The notes under the pieces were generated by a model, which had not been told where the DNA came from, did not search any database, and was given only the letters and a program-made list of their open reading frames with translations. The translations under genes and the position numbers were made by a program. A stretch of DNA of 28,896 bases from a virus: IMG/VR virus record IMGVR_UViG_3300030294_000418, positions 1 to 28,896 of that record; one strand, given 5' to 3'. How positions within the stretch are numbered: the stretch's first letter is position 1; each line of letters begins with the position of its first letter. This document shows positions 20,972 to 28,677 of the stretch, one piece after another.

Positions 20972-21207
20972 TAGGCGTCATCAATGGTAAAGAGGCAATC
21001 ATAGGGCCATATGGTTGCCACAATCGAACAGCATTCAAAGACACGATTTATGTGCAAGACGGTTGGACGCAGGATGGCAGGCGCAACATGATCACTAAGC
21101 CATTCAACGGCAGCATGAATTGCAAGTATGCAGAGCATGGATATGCAGATAGTGATTTTCGTTGCGATGGTTGCAAATGGATTAATCAGGAATATACAGG
21201 AGAATAA
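20968..21207 (+). CDS. Hypothetical Cys-containing protein, 79 residues
   Basis: Start overlaps the previous stop as ATGA. Four Cys residues (in GPYGCHNR, MNCKYAEHG, RCDGCKW) could bind metal. The C-terminus CDGCKWINQEY is ribbon-like. Function unknown. Confidence 0.6.
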   Translation: MIGVINGKEAIIGPYGCHNRTAFKDTIYVQDGWTQDGRRNMITKPFNGSMNCKYAEHGYADSDFRCDGCKWINQEYTGE

Positions 21208-21208
21208 A

Positions 21209-21364
21209 ATGGATATTGATGATTTTATTTATTTTGAAAAATCTAAATTAGATGATTTCAGATCATGGTACAAAGAAATGCAGAAAAAAGAAGGAGATAA
21301 AAAATACCAGAACAATATGGACTGCATCGACTGGACTGAAGAATACAAATTATGGATGGAGTAA
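21209..21364 (+). CDS. Hypothetical acidic protein, 51 residues
   Basis: AGGAG lies 6 bases before the ATG at 21209. The product is acidic and helical (DIDDFIYFEKSKLDDF, DCIDWTEEYKLWME). No family recognised. Confidence 0.6.
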   Translation: MDIDDFIYFEKSKLDDFRSWYKEMQKKEGDKKYQNNMDCIDWTEEYKLWME

Positions 21365-21370
21365 TAAATA

Positions 21371-22366
21371 ATGTCTAAATGGATTCGTAACCGTAAGCGT
21401 ACAGATGGATGCCCGGATAAGTTGGTGGGGAAAATAGTAGAAGCAAGAGACCGTTTAGGAAATATTTATACGATAAAAGCAAGTTCTTTTAATTCATACT
21501 GGAATACATCTGACGGCTGTGCAGAAGACTTTATGGCCTACCGAATCATCGAAGACGAATCAGCAGAAAAACAAGCCGAAAAAGTTAAAACACCATACGA
21601 ACAGCTATGCGAAAAGTATGGTGTTGGACTAGATGCGGAATGGGAGGTTGTTAATAATGAGCATTTAGAAAAACATATTAATGTTGGAGATATTTGTAAA
21701 TTGCATAAAGACAGTTTTACTCCGCAATTTATTGTTAATGGGAAAAACACATCATTTATTTCTACGTATCGACTGCGCCCATACAAAGACCCCTCCAAAA
21801 TCGCTCCTAAGTTGTGGGCTGCGTATAAAGATGTGCTGAATGACGAAGCTCTTTCGGCTTTGCGGGATGTGATTTGTAATCAGTGGTCTACTGCTGGATG
21901 GAGTAATAAATTAACAACAAAGGATTCAGAACGCATTACACGTGCATTTCACTGGGAAAACACAACACAAGGACATGCATTCTGGTCTAACGTACATTTA
22001 GGAGAATACAACAAACAAAAATCAGCAATTGAGCTGCAAGATGCTGAAATTGGCATTCCTGCGCCGGTGAATGATGTTGTATGTAGCACTGAGCAACCTG
22101 AAATTAAAGATTATGCATATGTAGGCGCATACGGAAAAATTGGACTTGCATTACATTCAAACAAACAAGACATGGTTAATCACCAACCACACTATACACA
22201 AGGCGGTATTGAGTGCATCGAAGCAATTAAGTCGGCACTTACCACAGAAGAATTTCGCGGATATTGCAAAGGAAATTCACTAAAATATATCTGGCGAGAA
22301 AAACATAAAGGTGGAAATGAATCTATTGAAAAGGCTATGTGGTATTTGAATGAGATGACAAAATGA
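21371..22366 (+). CDS. DUF3310-containing phage protein, 331 residues
   Basis: The C-terminal 65 residues are a clear DUF3310 (SaV-type) domain: VNHQPHYTQGGIECIEAIKS, then FRGYCKGNSLKYIWREKHKG, then KAMWYLNEM. That domain is usually a stand-alone phage protein of 60-120 residues linked to nucleotide metabolism clusters. Before it lie about 260 residues with two similar-looking small domains (about 1-65 and 75-150, each ending in YR with short strands) and a helical part. GGAG is 9 bases before the ATG. Function unknown; apparently a multi-domain fusion. Confidence 0.8.
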   Translation: MSKWIRNRKRTDGCPDKLVGKIVEARDRLGNIYTIKASSFNSYWNTSDGCAEDFMAYRIIEDESAEKQAEKVKTPYEQLCEKYGVGLDAEWEVVNNEHLEKHINVGDICKLHKDSFTPQFIVNGKNTSFISTYRLRPYKDPSKIAPKLWAAYKDVLNDEALSALRDVICNQWSTAGWSNKLTTKDSERITRAFHWENTTQGHAFWSNVHLGEYNKQKSAIELQDAEIGIPAPVNDVVCSTEQPEIKDYAYVGAYGKIGLALHSNKQDMVNHQPHYTQGGIECIEAIKSALTTEEFRGYCKGNSLKYIWREKHKGGNESIEKAMWYLNEMTK

Positions 22367-22425
22367 CATACTGGATCAAACTTACAACTCGTTACTCTAT
22401 TATTCATCGTGGATTAGATAAATAG
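22363..22425 (+). CDS. Possible 20-residue peptide at operon end
   Basis: An ATG overlapping the previous stop (ATGA) opens 20 codons (MTYWIKLTTRYS then a basic end) just before the terminator. It could be real by coupling or chance. No homology. Confidence 0.25.
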   Translation: MTYWIKLTTRYSIIHRGLDK

Positions 22426-22457
22426 AAAAAGCCCGGATAACAACCGGGCTTAATAAT
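22426..22457. terminator. Bidirectional terminator between converging operons
   Basis: AAGCCCGG and CCGGGCTT form an 8-bp stem around ATAACAA. On the minus strand a clean T-run follows, making it a strong end for the leftward late operon. On the plus strand the following TTAATAATTT is weaker but likely works for the rightward operon. Confidence 0.85.
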
Positions 22458-22655
22458 TTAAGCACTCACGGCAACAACAGGAGGCGATACTGTATATCCT
22501 TCTTCTGTTAGGATTGAAACAGCATTGGCTACATCTTCCTTGTGCTGTACATAAGATACAAACGCAGACAATGTTTTACCTGCATCGCTATCAGATGGCA
22601 ATCCAAGAACTGCAAGTTGTGCAGCCACGTATTCATTAAGTTGTGCAATGGTCAT
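22458..22655 (-). CDS. Hypothetical protein, 65 residues, end of leftward late unit
   Basis: Start at 22655; the longer frame from 22712 is rich in basic residues with no ribosome binding signal. The product (TIAQLNEYVAAQLAVLGLPS, AFVSYVQHKEDVANAVSI) is a small helical domain. It lies between two terminators and so may need its own promoter. Function unknown. Confidence 0.55.
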   Translation of the reverse strand: MTIAQLNEYVAAQLAVLGLPSDSDAGKTLSAFVSYVQHKEDVANAVSILTEEGYTVSPPVVAVSA

Positions 22656-22750
22656 TGTTAATTTAATCCTTTCATGATAGGTTTTTTCTTTACGCCAGAA
22701 ACAAAATTTCATCTTGTAATGAATCTCATCAAATAACGATTAATGATAGC

Positions 22751-22790
22751 ACAAAATAAAAACCCCACCATGTAGGTAGGGTTTGTTTGG
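22751..22790 (-). terminator. Leftward rho-independent terminator
   Basis: AAACCC/GGGTTT plus ACC/GGT form a 9-bp stem with one mismatch and a 5-base loop. On the minus strand TTTTTATTTT follows. It lies downstream of the lysis genes and would end most late transcripts. Confidence 0.75.
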
Positions 22791-22804
22791 TAGGCCACCA
22801 CAGG

Positions 22805-22900
22805 TTATTTAATCAGGCTATTGTTTTTAACGAATGGATCATTCTTACTAGCTCTATACCGTAGCATAGAATTTGCCATTCTGCCTGCACCATTTACCAT
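22805..22900 (-). CDS. Possible small basic protein, 31 residues
   Basis: ATG frame of 31 codons directly after Rz (MVNGAGRMANSMLRYRASKN). No good ribosome binding site is seen, and there is no family. It is the only coding candidate between Rz and the terminator. Confidence 0.3.
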   Translation of the reverse strand: MVNGAGRMANSMLRYRASKNDPFVKNNSLIK

Positions 22901-22920
22901 CACCAGGATCGACCAAAAAT

Positions 22921-23439
22921 TTACATTACACCACTAGAGTTAGATCGCGCAAGCAATTCTTTCTGTGCTGCTGTCAATTGCTTGGCTTGGTCGTCTGCTT
23001 CACTTGCGAGTTGTTGTTGACTAAGTCCAAATGCTCCAATAGCTTGGATAATTGCGTCTCGGTATCCTGCAGGAAATGCGCTGAGACTGGACGCATTACA
23101 TCCGCTGTTGGCGCTGGATACACTGGACACACCGTTTGTACTGGCTGATTGCTGGCGCAAGCGCTTAAGCTGAGCACTAAGCTTGTCATTAGCAGCTTGC
23201 AATTGAGTTTTGCCATCTTCCAATCCTTTTTGGTAATCAGTTGATGCTGCGTTATCACTTGCAGCTACTTTGTGTTCTTCTACGCGTGCTTTCTGTGTTG
23301 CTGCGGTTACTGCTTTAGCTTGCGTCTCATTCGACTTAGCTAATGCAATTTTAGGTGACATGTAATCATAAGTAAGCCATGCACCACCAGCAATACACGC
23401 AACGATTGCAGCTAGTATAGACCATTGCTTGATAGTCAT
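22921..23439 (-). CDS. Inner-membrane spanin (Rz-like)
   Basis: The 172-residue product has a cytoplasmic start (MTIKQW), a transmembrane helix at about 6-24, and then a long periplasmic helical region rich in Ala, Gln and Lys. This is the layout of i-spanins, which pair with the outer-membrane lipoprotein to fuse the membranes at the end of lysis. The lipoprotein gene lies inside it in another frame, which confirms the assignment. Start overlaps the holin candidate by ATGA. Confidence 0.85.
   Translation of the reverse strand: MTIKQWSILAAIVACIAGGAWLTYDYMSPKIALAKSNETQAKAVTAATQKARVEEHKVAASDNAASTDYQKGLEDGKTQLQAANDKLSAQLKRLRQQSASTNGVSSVSSANSGCNASSLSAFPAGYRDAIIQAIGAFGLSQQQLASEADDQAKQLTAAQKELLARSNSSGVM
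22974..23216 (-). CDS. Outer-membrane spanin lipoprotein (Rz1-like), embedded in Rz gene
   Basis: This frame lies entirely inside the Rz gene. With the ATG at 23216 (AAAAGGATTGGAAG upstream) the product is 80 residues: a signal sequence LLMTSLVLSLSAC with lipobox LSAC, so Cys 20 would be lipidated, then a Pro-containing segment (NQPVQTVCPVYPAP). A signal-peptidase-II site nested in a spanin gene is the classic Rz1 design. The start 14 codons upstream is less likely. Confidence 0.85.
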   Translation of the reverse strand: MAKLNCKLLMTSLVLSLSACASNQPVQTVCPVYPAPTADVMRPVSAHFLQDTETQLSKLLEHLDLVNNNSQVKQTTKPSN

Positions 23440-23630
23440 TTTGCACCTGTTGGGTCTGGGAATACTGCTTTAATAATAGCAGAGATAGTGCCACCTAGCG
23501 CAGCGCCTTGCCCCCAATCGATATTTGCTCCATAGTGAGCGCCACATAAAGCTAGGATAAAACCAATTGCCTGCCAAGTGGACGGTTCACTTAACCTAGC
23601 AAGAATGAACGATTCTATTTTCCAATACAC
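23436..23630 (-). CDS. Putative holin, 64 residues
   Basis: GTG start with AGGAG 8 bases upstream. The sequence starts with a charged segment ending in SEPSTWQAIGFILAL, then a first hydrophobic stretch, a short turn (HYGANIDWGQGA) and a second hydrophobic stretch ending in AVFPDPTGAK. Small two-segment proteins of this type next to the endolysin serve as holins or pinholins that depolarise the membrane. The exact type is not certain. Confidence 0.7.
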   Translation of the reverse strand: MYWKIESFILARLSEPSTWQAIGFILALCGAHYGANIDWGQGAALGGTISAIIKAVFPDPTGAK

Positions 23631-24145
23631 GTTTTGTACTCCTTATTTCTTCGAATGGTTAATCCTTTGAGTTTTTTACCACCAGCGGTATCAAACAATA
23701 GTAATCTTGCACAAGCGTTTTCCCATTTACCAGACTTCTCGAGATCTACAACGCTTGTCCCGGGAATATCATGTCTGTATTTTTTAGGGCATGCAGCGCC
23801 ACTTTTACCGGGTAATGTGCAATACCATGTTCTCCACCCCAGGGCCCCGGGCCCCAAATTGTAGGAAAAGTCTGTGTATGCAATACGGCGATTATCCGGC
23901 AATCCTGGCATCATCTTGTCTACAGGACCTAGGTAATCAGGAATGCGCTTGATCAACATGGCTTCGCACTCTTGCTTAGTCTTAGTCTCACCAGCATAGA
24001 CGCCTTGTGTTTCACCCGTGCAGATAGTCATGATTCCGACAGGATCACGATATGCTTTAGTTTTGGTACCCTCAAACGGAGTAATAAACATCGCAATTGC
24101 AGCAAGAATTGCACCACCAGCAGCTACTTTAGTTTTAATCGCCAT
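23615..24145 (-). CDS. SAR-type endolysin, T4-like lysozyme family (GH24)
   Basis: The 176-residue product has a catalytic triad with T4 lysozyme spacing: E25, D34 and T40 in FEGTKTKAYRDPVGIMTICT. Before it lies a weakly hydrophobic N-terminal segment (residues 8-22, AAGGAILAAIAMFIT), rich in Ala and Gly. That is typical of a signal-arrest-release domain, as in P21 or P1 endolysins: the enzyme is held in the membrane and released by depolarisation. Several Cys residues may regulate activation. It hydrolyses the glycan of peptidoglycan. Its start overlaps the ParB-like gene. Confidence 0.9.
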   Translation of the reverse strand: MAIKTKVAAGGAILAAIAMFITPFEGTKTKAYRDPVGIMTICTGETQGVYAGETKTKQECEAMLIKRIPDYLGPVDKMMPGLPDNRRIAYTDFSYNLGPGALGWRTWYCTLPGKSGAACPKKYRHDIPGTSVVDLEKSGKWENACARLLLFDTAGGKKLKGLTIRRNKEYKTCIGK

Positions 24146-24512
24146 TTTCTAATCCAACTATTTTGCACGGTACAATAGCGTCTTCGTTGTGAAGGTAAAC
24201 AGCACAGCAACGATGATATCCATCTGCAATGATTAGTTTATCTCCGTTGCAACGAACCAAAAGAACAGGTGAAATTGATTTTCCTGCAGATATTTTATTA
24301 AGATTCTTTGCTACATGTCTATTATCAGTATTTAGCATTGGAAGATTTGCAGCGCGCACAATGTCTTTTGCCTTAAAGTATGAAATATTTTCTTTTCTCA
24401 TACATGCAACAAGATTGTTTGATTTTGATTCTTTGAATAACAGATTTAGAAATGATATTGCAGCAGGGTAATCATGTTCTTCTGGATCAGAAAGCCATTT
24501 AATTTCAGTCAT
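24135..24512 (-). CDS. Small ParB-like protein
   Basis: 125 residues from the ATG at 24512 (AGGG upstream). The pattern MTEIKWLSDPEEHDYPAA, AKDIVRAANLPMLN, GKSISPVLLVR, IADGYHRCCAVY and VPCKIV follows a known family of small ParB/Srx-fold proteins. Its ADGYHR motif lies where ParB-type proteins bind a nucleotide. A DNA partition role is unlikely for a lone domain. It is set between endolysin and a membrane protein, so it is probably an accessory gene carried by the late operon. Confidence 0.75.
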   Translation of the reverse strand: MTEIKWLSDPEEHDYPAAISFLNLLFKESKSNNLVACMRKENISYFKAKDIVRAANLPMLNTDNRHVAKNLNKISAGKSISPVLLVRCNGDKLIIADGYHRCCAVYLHNEDAIVPCKIVGLENGD

Positions 24513-24972
24513 GTTTTGTCGCCCTATTATGTGGAATAACGATAGCAGCAATCATGCTTGTTTGCGCCATTTCATAGAATGATTCACCAACCCATGATAA
24601 ACCAGCAATAGCTAAAGCAGCAATAATGGCAGACTTAACTTGCCTATGTATAGGCTTTTTATCTTCTTGCTCTAGTCTAGCGAACCTTGCATGCTCTAAA
24701 TCAAGTTTAATTTGCGCGGCATCTTCTTCATGTAACCCGAACTTATTTAAATCAGCAGGTCTAATCATTTCGTCCCTGATAGTTATAACGTCATCTGCTG
24801 TGTGGGTCATCCAGCTTTCAAGACGGTCTACCTTTAATACTGACTTTTGAATATCTCCAGACAATCGCTCAATGACCTGCGTCTGTTGCTGCAACGCTTT
24901 GTTAGTTGCTTCACTGGTACCAATTAAGATACCAAGTTGAATATGAACGTCATGATTTCGATCATCTGGCAT
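24505..24972 (-). CDS. Coiled-coil protein with C-terminal membrane segment, 155 residues
   Basis: Residues 20-60 form a coiled coil (LQQQTQVIERLSGDI). After a charged middle there is one hydrophobic stretch at about 112-130 (SAIIAALAIAGLSWVG), then a short tail. This layout is found in phage lysis cassettes among holin-like or accessory proteins, so it may help lysis or act at the membrane. It is not recognised as a named family. Confidence 0.6.
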   Translation of the reverse strand: MPDDRNHDVHIQLGILIGTSEATNKALQQQTQVIERLSGDIQKSVLKVDRLESWMTHTADDVITIRDEMIRPADLNKFGLHEEDAAQIKLDLEHARFARLEQEDKKPIHRQVKSAIIAALAIAGLSWVGESFYEMAQTSMIAAIVIPHNRATKHD

Positions 24973-25642
24973 GTTTACCCCAAAAACTACGCAATATTGT
25001 TAGACAATTGGGGCCAAATAGCCGCCACTTAGTATTTAACAATGATTGTAATTCTTTGTCGTCGCCTACGCCACCTTTGGTTATATGATACTTTGATTCG
25101 TCAACAATATTTAAATTGTCTACGCATAATTTACCATGCCTAAAATGATAAACTTTCCGATTGCAACAGATAGCATATCCGCCATTTGAACCAAATATTC
25201 CCGATAATGAAATTAGAAAATCTTGCAAATTATTTGGTTTTATTCTCAGGCAATAAACATTGTTATCTGTTATTTTATCGCTATGACTGTCATAGGATCT
25301 GAAAGCATAAAACAAACCAAATAGAATAAACAATGAGAATCTTATAACATAAAAAAACAAGAATAAACGAATAGAAAATACATACCATGCTATACAACAA
25401 ATTAAATCAGCAGTTAAATAACCACACATTGCAGCAACAAAGCATTTTGTCTTTAGATTTGAGTAATTTATAAACGATAAAAACCACCACATCCCAACTA
25501 GGAATGTAGTGGTTTTAATTGTATCTGTAACCGGCCAAAGAATTGGTTTACCTTTAAGCAGGATCGTAGCTAGGAGTTGGAGTATCAAGAGGCATACCAT
25601 CACCACGCTTAACAGGCTGTTTAGGTTTAATTTCTTTGCCAT
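24962..25642 (-). CDS. Multi-pass membrane protein with C-terminal His/Cys domain
   Basis: The N-terminal 115 residues hold about four transmembrane helices (SLLSVVMVCLLILQLLATIL and later ones). The C-terminal soluble domain has GGYAICCNRKVYHFRHGK, then, 50 residues on, LFGPNCLTILRSFW. The order His-then-Cys recalls permuted NlpC/P60 or LRAT-type thiol enzymes, but this is only a motif-level guess. It lies in the lysis/late region. The start at 25642 overlaps the 38-residue gene by 89 bases in another frame, so a later start cannot be excluded. Confidence 0.6.
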   Translation of the reverse strand: MAKKLNLNSLLSVVMVCLLILQLLATILLKGKPILWPVTDTIKTTTFLVGMWWFLSFINYSNLKTKCFVAAMCGYLTADLICCIAWYVFSIRLFLFFYVIRFSLFILFGLFYAFRSYDSHSDKITDNNVYCLRIKPNNLQDFLISLSGIFGSNGGYAICCNRKVYHFRHGKLCVDNLNIVDESKYHITKGGVGDDKELQSLLNTKWRLFGPNCLTILRSFWGKHAR

Positions 25643-25670
25643 CTTTCTTTCCATCCATGTATTTAGCCAT
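25554..25670 (-). CDS. Small hydrophilic protein, 38 residues
   Basis: The ATG overlaps the upstream stop as TAATG, with GGAG 8 bases before it. The product (MAKYMDGKKDGKEIKPK, ending PLDTPTPSYDPA) is unstructured and basic at first. The start signal is strong. Its second part overlaps the membrane protein gene in another frame. Function unknown. Confidence 0.6.
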   Translation of the reverse strand: MAKYMDGKKDGKEIKPKQPVKRGDGMPLDTPTPSYDPA

Positions 25671-26056
25671 TATTCATCTCCGTCAGGGTCAAACAACCAC
25701 GATGGTTGTGTCGGCCAAACAACAGACGTTGGGAATGTTGATTGTTCTGGTACGTTGGCCAGATCCTGAGCTATCTGAAGAACTTGCTTAAACTGATCAT
25801 CAGTTAACTTAGTAGCAACACCTAAATCAACCTCACGCCTATGGCGCAAAATAACTTTATCAATCTCAGAAAGGTATTTATTCCTTTTTGATCTAATTTC
25901 TTCAGCTAGTTGAACATTAGTTTTTTCTGGATGCTCTAGTTCATATGCCTCATCATCCGTTAATAATACTAAGTTAGTAGGCCAGTATGGTTGTCCTAAT
26001 GCGACGCCATCCATATCGTCATAAACTTTGCTATTTGAGTCTTTCCACTTAGCCAT
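25670..26056 (-). CDS. Tail fibre assembly-like protein
   Basis: The 128-residue product lies right after the tail fibre gene. The C-terminal half has IRSKRNKYLSEIDKVILRHR, then LTDDQFKQVLQIAQDLANVP, then FPTSVVWPTQP, the usual pattern of Tfa-like or fibre-chaperone proteins and their relatives. The N-terminal part (YDDMDGVALGQPYWPTNLVL) is short. Likely helps trimerise the fibre. Confidence 0.75.
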   Translation of the reverse strand: MAKWKDSNSKVYDDMDGVALGQPYWPTNLVLLTDDEAYELEHPEKTNVQLAEEIRSKRNKYLSEIDKVILRHRREVDLGVATKLTDDQFKQVLQIAQDLANVPEQSTFPTSVVWPTQPSWLFDPDGDE

Positions 26057-26068
26057 ATTGTTACATCC

Positions 26069-27796
26069 TTATCTTTTTTCAAACCATCTAGTAATTGAGC
26101 CAGAACTTATAGAAACATAATATGATTCACCGGGTGAAATTAATGCTGGTAACAAGCATGATTGATTTACACCAATAGCTACTGATCCTATAATTGTTCC
26201 ATTTACGGTTAAACTTGTTGAATAAGATCCACCGGTCAATGTAATATTAACCAATATAAATATTGGCCTAGATGTTGTATTAAAATATGTTGTCCCCGCT
26301 ACACGACTACTGGTTAAGTCTGTCCATATTTGACCATAACCAATACTTTGTAACGCTGCTAGAGCTAGGCCGCCCTGTCCTTGTACTAAAGTCGGTGCAG
26401 TAGCATACGTTCCCGCCGTTGCCTCAGTTTGAAAACTAGTACCAACTATCCGATATGGACTGTTAGTAATTGCACTAGCGGAATACCAAGTTGCGGAAGA
26501 CGTTGCACCCGAGCTGATCGCCGTAGTAGATATCAAACCAGTTTCAGACATATCCAGACCGCCAGATATATTTGCCACGCATAATAACGGGGTGCCTGAG
26601 TTATATGCAACAGCGTATACAAACTGTGACTGAACTGCGTTTACTGATCCTAAAGTAGCGCCAGTAGGAATAGTTAAGATTAGTGCACCGATAGCTAAAG
26701 TAGTTGGGGCACCGTTCGTTAGCGTTGCAGATCTGAACTGCAAAGTTCCTGCTGCGTATCCGCAAACTAGCGTATTTGAACTAGGAACGGCGCTAATAGA
26801 TTGTATCGGAGAAACAGAAGATATTAGCGTATTACCATTTCTAATATTTGTTCCATCTGACCAGATAGTAGCAGTAATTCCTGGCAGGATTGTGAGTGAC
26901 GATCCAGGAGTTCCTACAACAGAAAAATTAAGTGAAAATGATCCGGTAGTACCATTATAAACCTGCCATGTTGCAGTAGAAGCTGGAAGAAAAATTGTTG
27001 CGTTTGATGTTAGCGTTCCAGTTACGTTTAAAATGTATTGTCCATACTGTGATGCGGATAAGGTTGTGTTACCACCGGTTGTGGAAATATTTGATTGTCC
27101 ATTAAGCAAAGTGTTAGTAAATGCTGTACTTGCTGCTGCTTGGCTAACATCTCCAGCGGGTGCTGTCGCAACGTTCTCTTGAACCAAACCATTTGTTGCG
27201 TAAACCAATGTAAATGTAGTTCCATTAAATCTAACAGCGCAGAAGCTGCCAGATGAAATTGCACCAGATACGAGAGATGTGCCATTGTATGCGACAATAC
27301 TATATGCAGTACCGCCGTTTAACGATAATGTAGACGCCCCAGTATTTGCGTTAGTAGTGCTGAAATAATATACCGTACCAACAGATGGAGTTGCGACAGA
27401 TGGCGTATAAGATACTGTATAGCTATTTGCTGTTCCAGTATCTGCCGCATAGTTGTAGCTATTATTTTGAGACTGAGATTGCTGAACCAATAAATTCATT
27501 GTTCCAGCAGTTAAAAGGTTCCCTGCTGTGTCCCCTGAATTCCAGGCTAAAGCAGTTGTAGATTCTTGCGCACGAATCATTGTGATAACGTCACCTGTTA
27601 CATTGGTAACATAGACAATTTCACGCAAAAGACCAGTTGCAGCATCCTGAAACGTCATTGGGAAATATTGACCAGTCGTAGGATGCGGGAATAAAACACC
27701 AGATCCAGGTGACAAATTAGCAGTCAATGCAGTTGATGTAATTGCACCAGCTAAAGTGGTTACATCATTGTTTGCAAATAAAACAGTATTTGCCAT
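26069..27796 (-). CDS. Tail fibre protein, 575 residues
   Basis: Opens with MANTVLFANNDVTTLAGAIT and a small conserved N-terminal virion-binding domain (SPGSGVLFPHPTTGQYFPMT). Then come long Ser/Thr/Gly-rich stretches with NGTTFTLVYATNG and similar repeats, typical of trimeric beta-structured fibres. The distal part (from about 330) may bind the receptor. Size and place before the assembly-like gene support the call. AAGGGAA precedes the ATG. Confidence 0.85.
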   Translation of the reverse strand: MANTVLFANNDVTTLAGAITSTALTANLSPGSGVLFPHPTTGQYFPMTFQDAATGLLREIVYVTNVTGDVITMIRAQESTTALAWNSGDTAGNLLTAGTMNLLVQQSQSQNNSYNYAADTGTANSYTVSYTPSVATPSVGTVYYFSTTNANTGASTLSLNGGTAYSIVAYNGTSLVSGAISSGSFCAVRFNGTTFTLVYATNGLVQENVATAPAGDVSQAAASTAFTNTLLNGQSNISTTGGNTTLSASQYGQYILNVTGTLTSNATIFLPASTATWQVYNGTTGSFSLNFSVVGTPGSSLTILPGITATIWSDGTNIRNGNTLISSVSPIQSISAVPSSNTLVCGYAAGTLQFRSATLTNGAPTTLAIGALILTIPTGATLGSVNAVQSQFVYAVAYNSGTPLLCVANISGGLDMSETGLISTTAISSGATSSATWYSASAITNSPYRIVGTSFQTEATAGTYATAPTLVQGQGGLALAALQSIGYGQIWTDLTSSRVAGTTYFNTTSRPIFILVNITLTGGSYSTSLTVNGTIIGSVAIGVNQSCLLPALISPGESYYVSISSGSITRWFEKR

Positions 27797-27798
27797 TA

Positions 27799-27960
27799 TT
27801 AATTTCCCTTCTTATTTGAAGAATCCATATATCGATTCTTGGAATCGCTTTTAACAAATTCTTTTGCTACTGATTGAGGAATATTCGCCTTATTTGCAAA
27901 TTCTTTATTATGCGCAGCAGCTTGCATAAAACGATCCTGTTTTTTACTTATGTCAGGCAT
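27799..27960 (-). CDS. Small phage protein, 53 residues
   Basis: Starts MPDISKKQDRFMQAAAHNKE, with IPQSVAKEFVKSD later. I recognise this style from small phage proteins near structural genes, but no name is certain. It fills the gap between the tail gene and the fibre gene. Highly charged and helical. Confidence 0.65.
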   Translation of the reverse strand: MPDISKKQDRFMQAAAHNKEFANKANIPQSVAKEFVKSDSKNRYMDSSNKKGN

Positions 27961-27970
27961 GATAAATCCT

Positions 27971-28675
27971 TTACACAATATTCACATTATATGTGAATTG
28001 AAATGGTAATTGTAAAGCACCAGTAGCAATAGCTGATTTCAAAATAGGAGCAAATGTTAACGGTGCGTAATTTGTAAATTTTGAAGCAATAAATCCGAGT
28101 GGTACTGTATTTAAAGCAAATCTGTTAAGAATTGCTCCACCAAATATTGTTCTCACACCATTAAGAATATTTATATTTACCTGATTACCAATCCCAAATG
28201 TAACGCTAACTTGATATGTTTGATTAATACCAGGATCTGTTCCATCAACACCAGACAAAAATCTCATTATTCTGCGTTTTAGCCAATTTATGGTAAATAC
28301 CTGTCCGTCACCTTTGTAGAAATTCCATGTAATGATACGTTTAAATATATCATCAGTTGTTGCGTAATAAGTTGTTGGACCTATATTTTTATAGTAATTC
28401 AATGGTACAGAATTTAGACCCCACGTATTTAACGGACCAATTGCTTTAGAGCCACCAGAAGGCAAAGAAGGTCTTTGTATTCCATACAAACCCAAGGCTA
28501 CCCAATCTAACAATGGACCTACAATTGTTCCGCTTGTGTACACTGGCAAATTAATACTATTAAACCAATCTACGTATTCTTGAGACATTCCATTAAAACT
28601 AGACACAAATGCTTGCAATGAATCATCGTCATTGTATTGAGTATACAAATATGACGGGATAACTTTAGTTTGCAT
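27971..28675 (-). CDS. Tail/baseplate structural protein, 234 residues
   Basis: Lies upstream of the fibre gene in the late operon. The sequence has a hydrophilic N-terminal part (YNDDDSLQAFVSSF, YVDWFNSINLPVYT) and a C-terminal part rich in strands (QTYQVSVTFGIGNQVNINIL). This fits a baseplate or tail-tip component that connects the fibre. AGGGG precedes the ATG. The exact family is not named. Confidence 0.6.
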   Translation of the reverse strand: MQTKVIPSYLYTQYNDDDSLQAFVSSFNGMSQEYVDWFNSINLPVYTSGTIVGPLLDWVALGLYGIQRPSLPSGGSKAIGPLNTWGLNSVPLNYYKNIGPTTYYATTDDIFKRIITWNFYKGDGQVFTINWLKRRIMRFLSGVDGTDPGINQTYQVSVTFGIGNQVNINILNGVRTIFGGAILNRFALNTVPLGFIASKFTNYAPLTFAPILKSAIATGALQLPFQFTYNVNIV

Positions 28676-28677
28676 GA

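Noticed and set aside
23842-23855. GC-rich palindrome GGGCCCCGGGCCCC
   Set aside because: It encodes an ordinary stretch of the endolysin (Gly-Pro-Gly region) and has no T-run or partner repeat.
25509-25769. Plus-strand frame across the late region
   Set aside because: Antisense to three supported minus-strand genes, no ribosome binding site.
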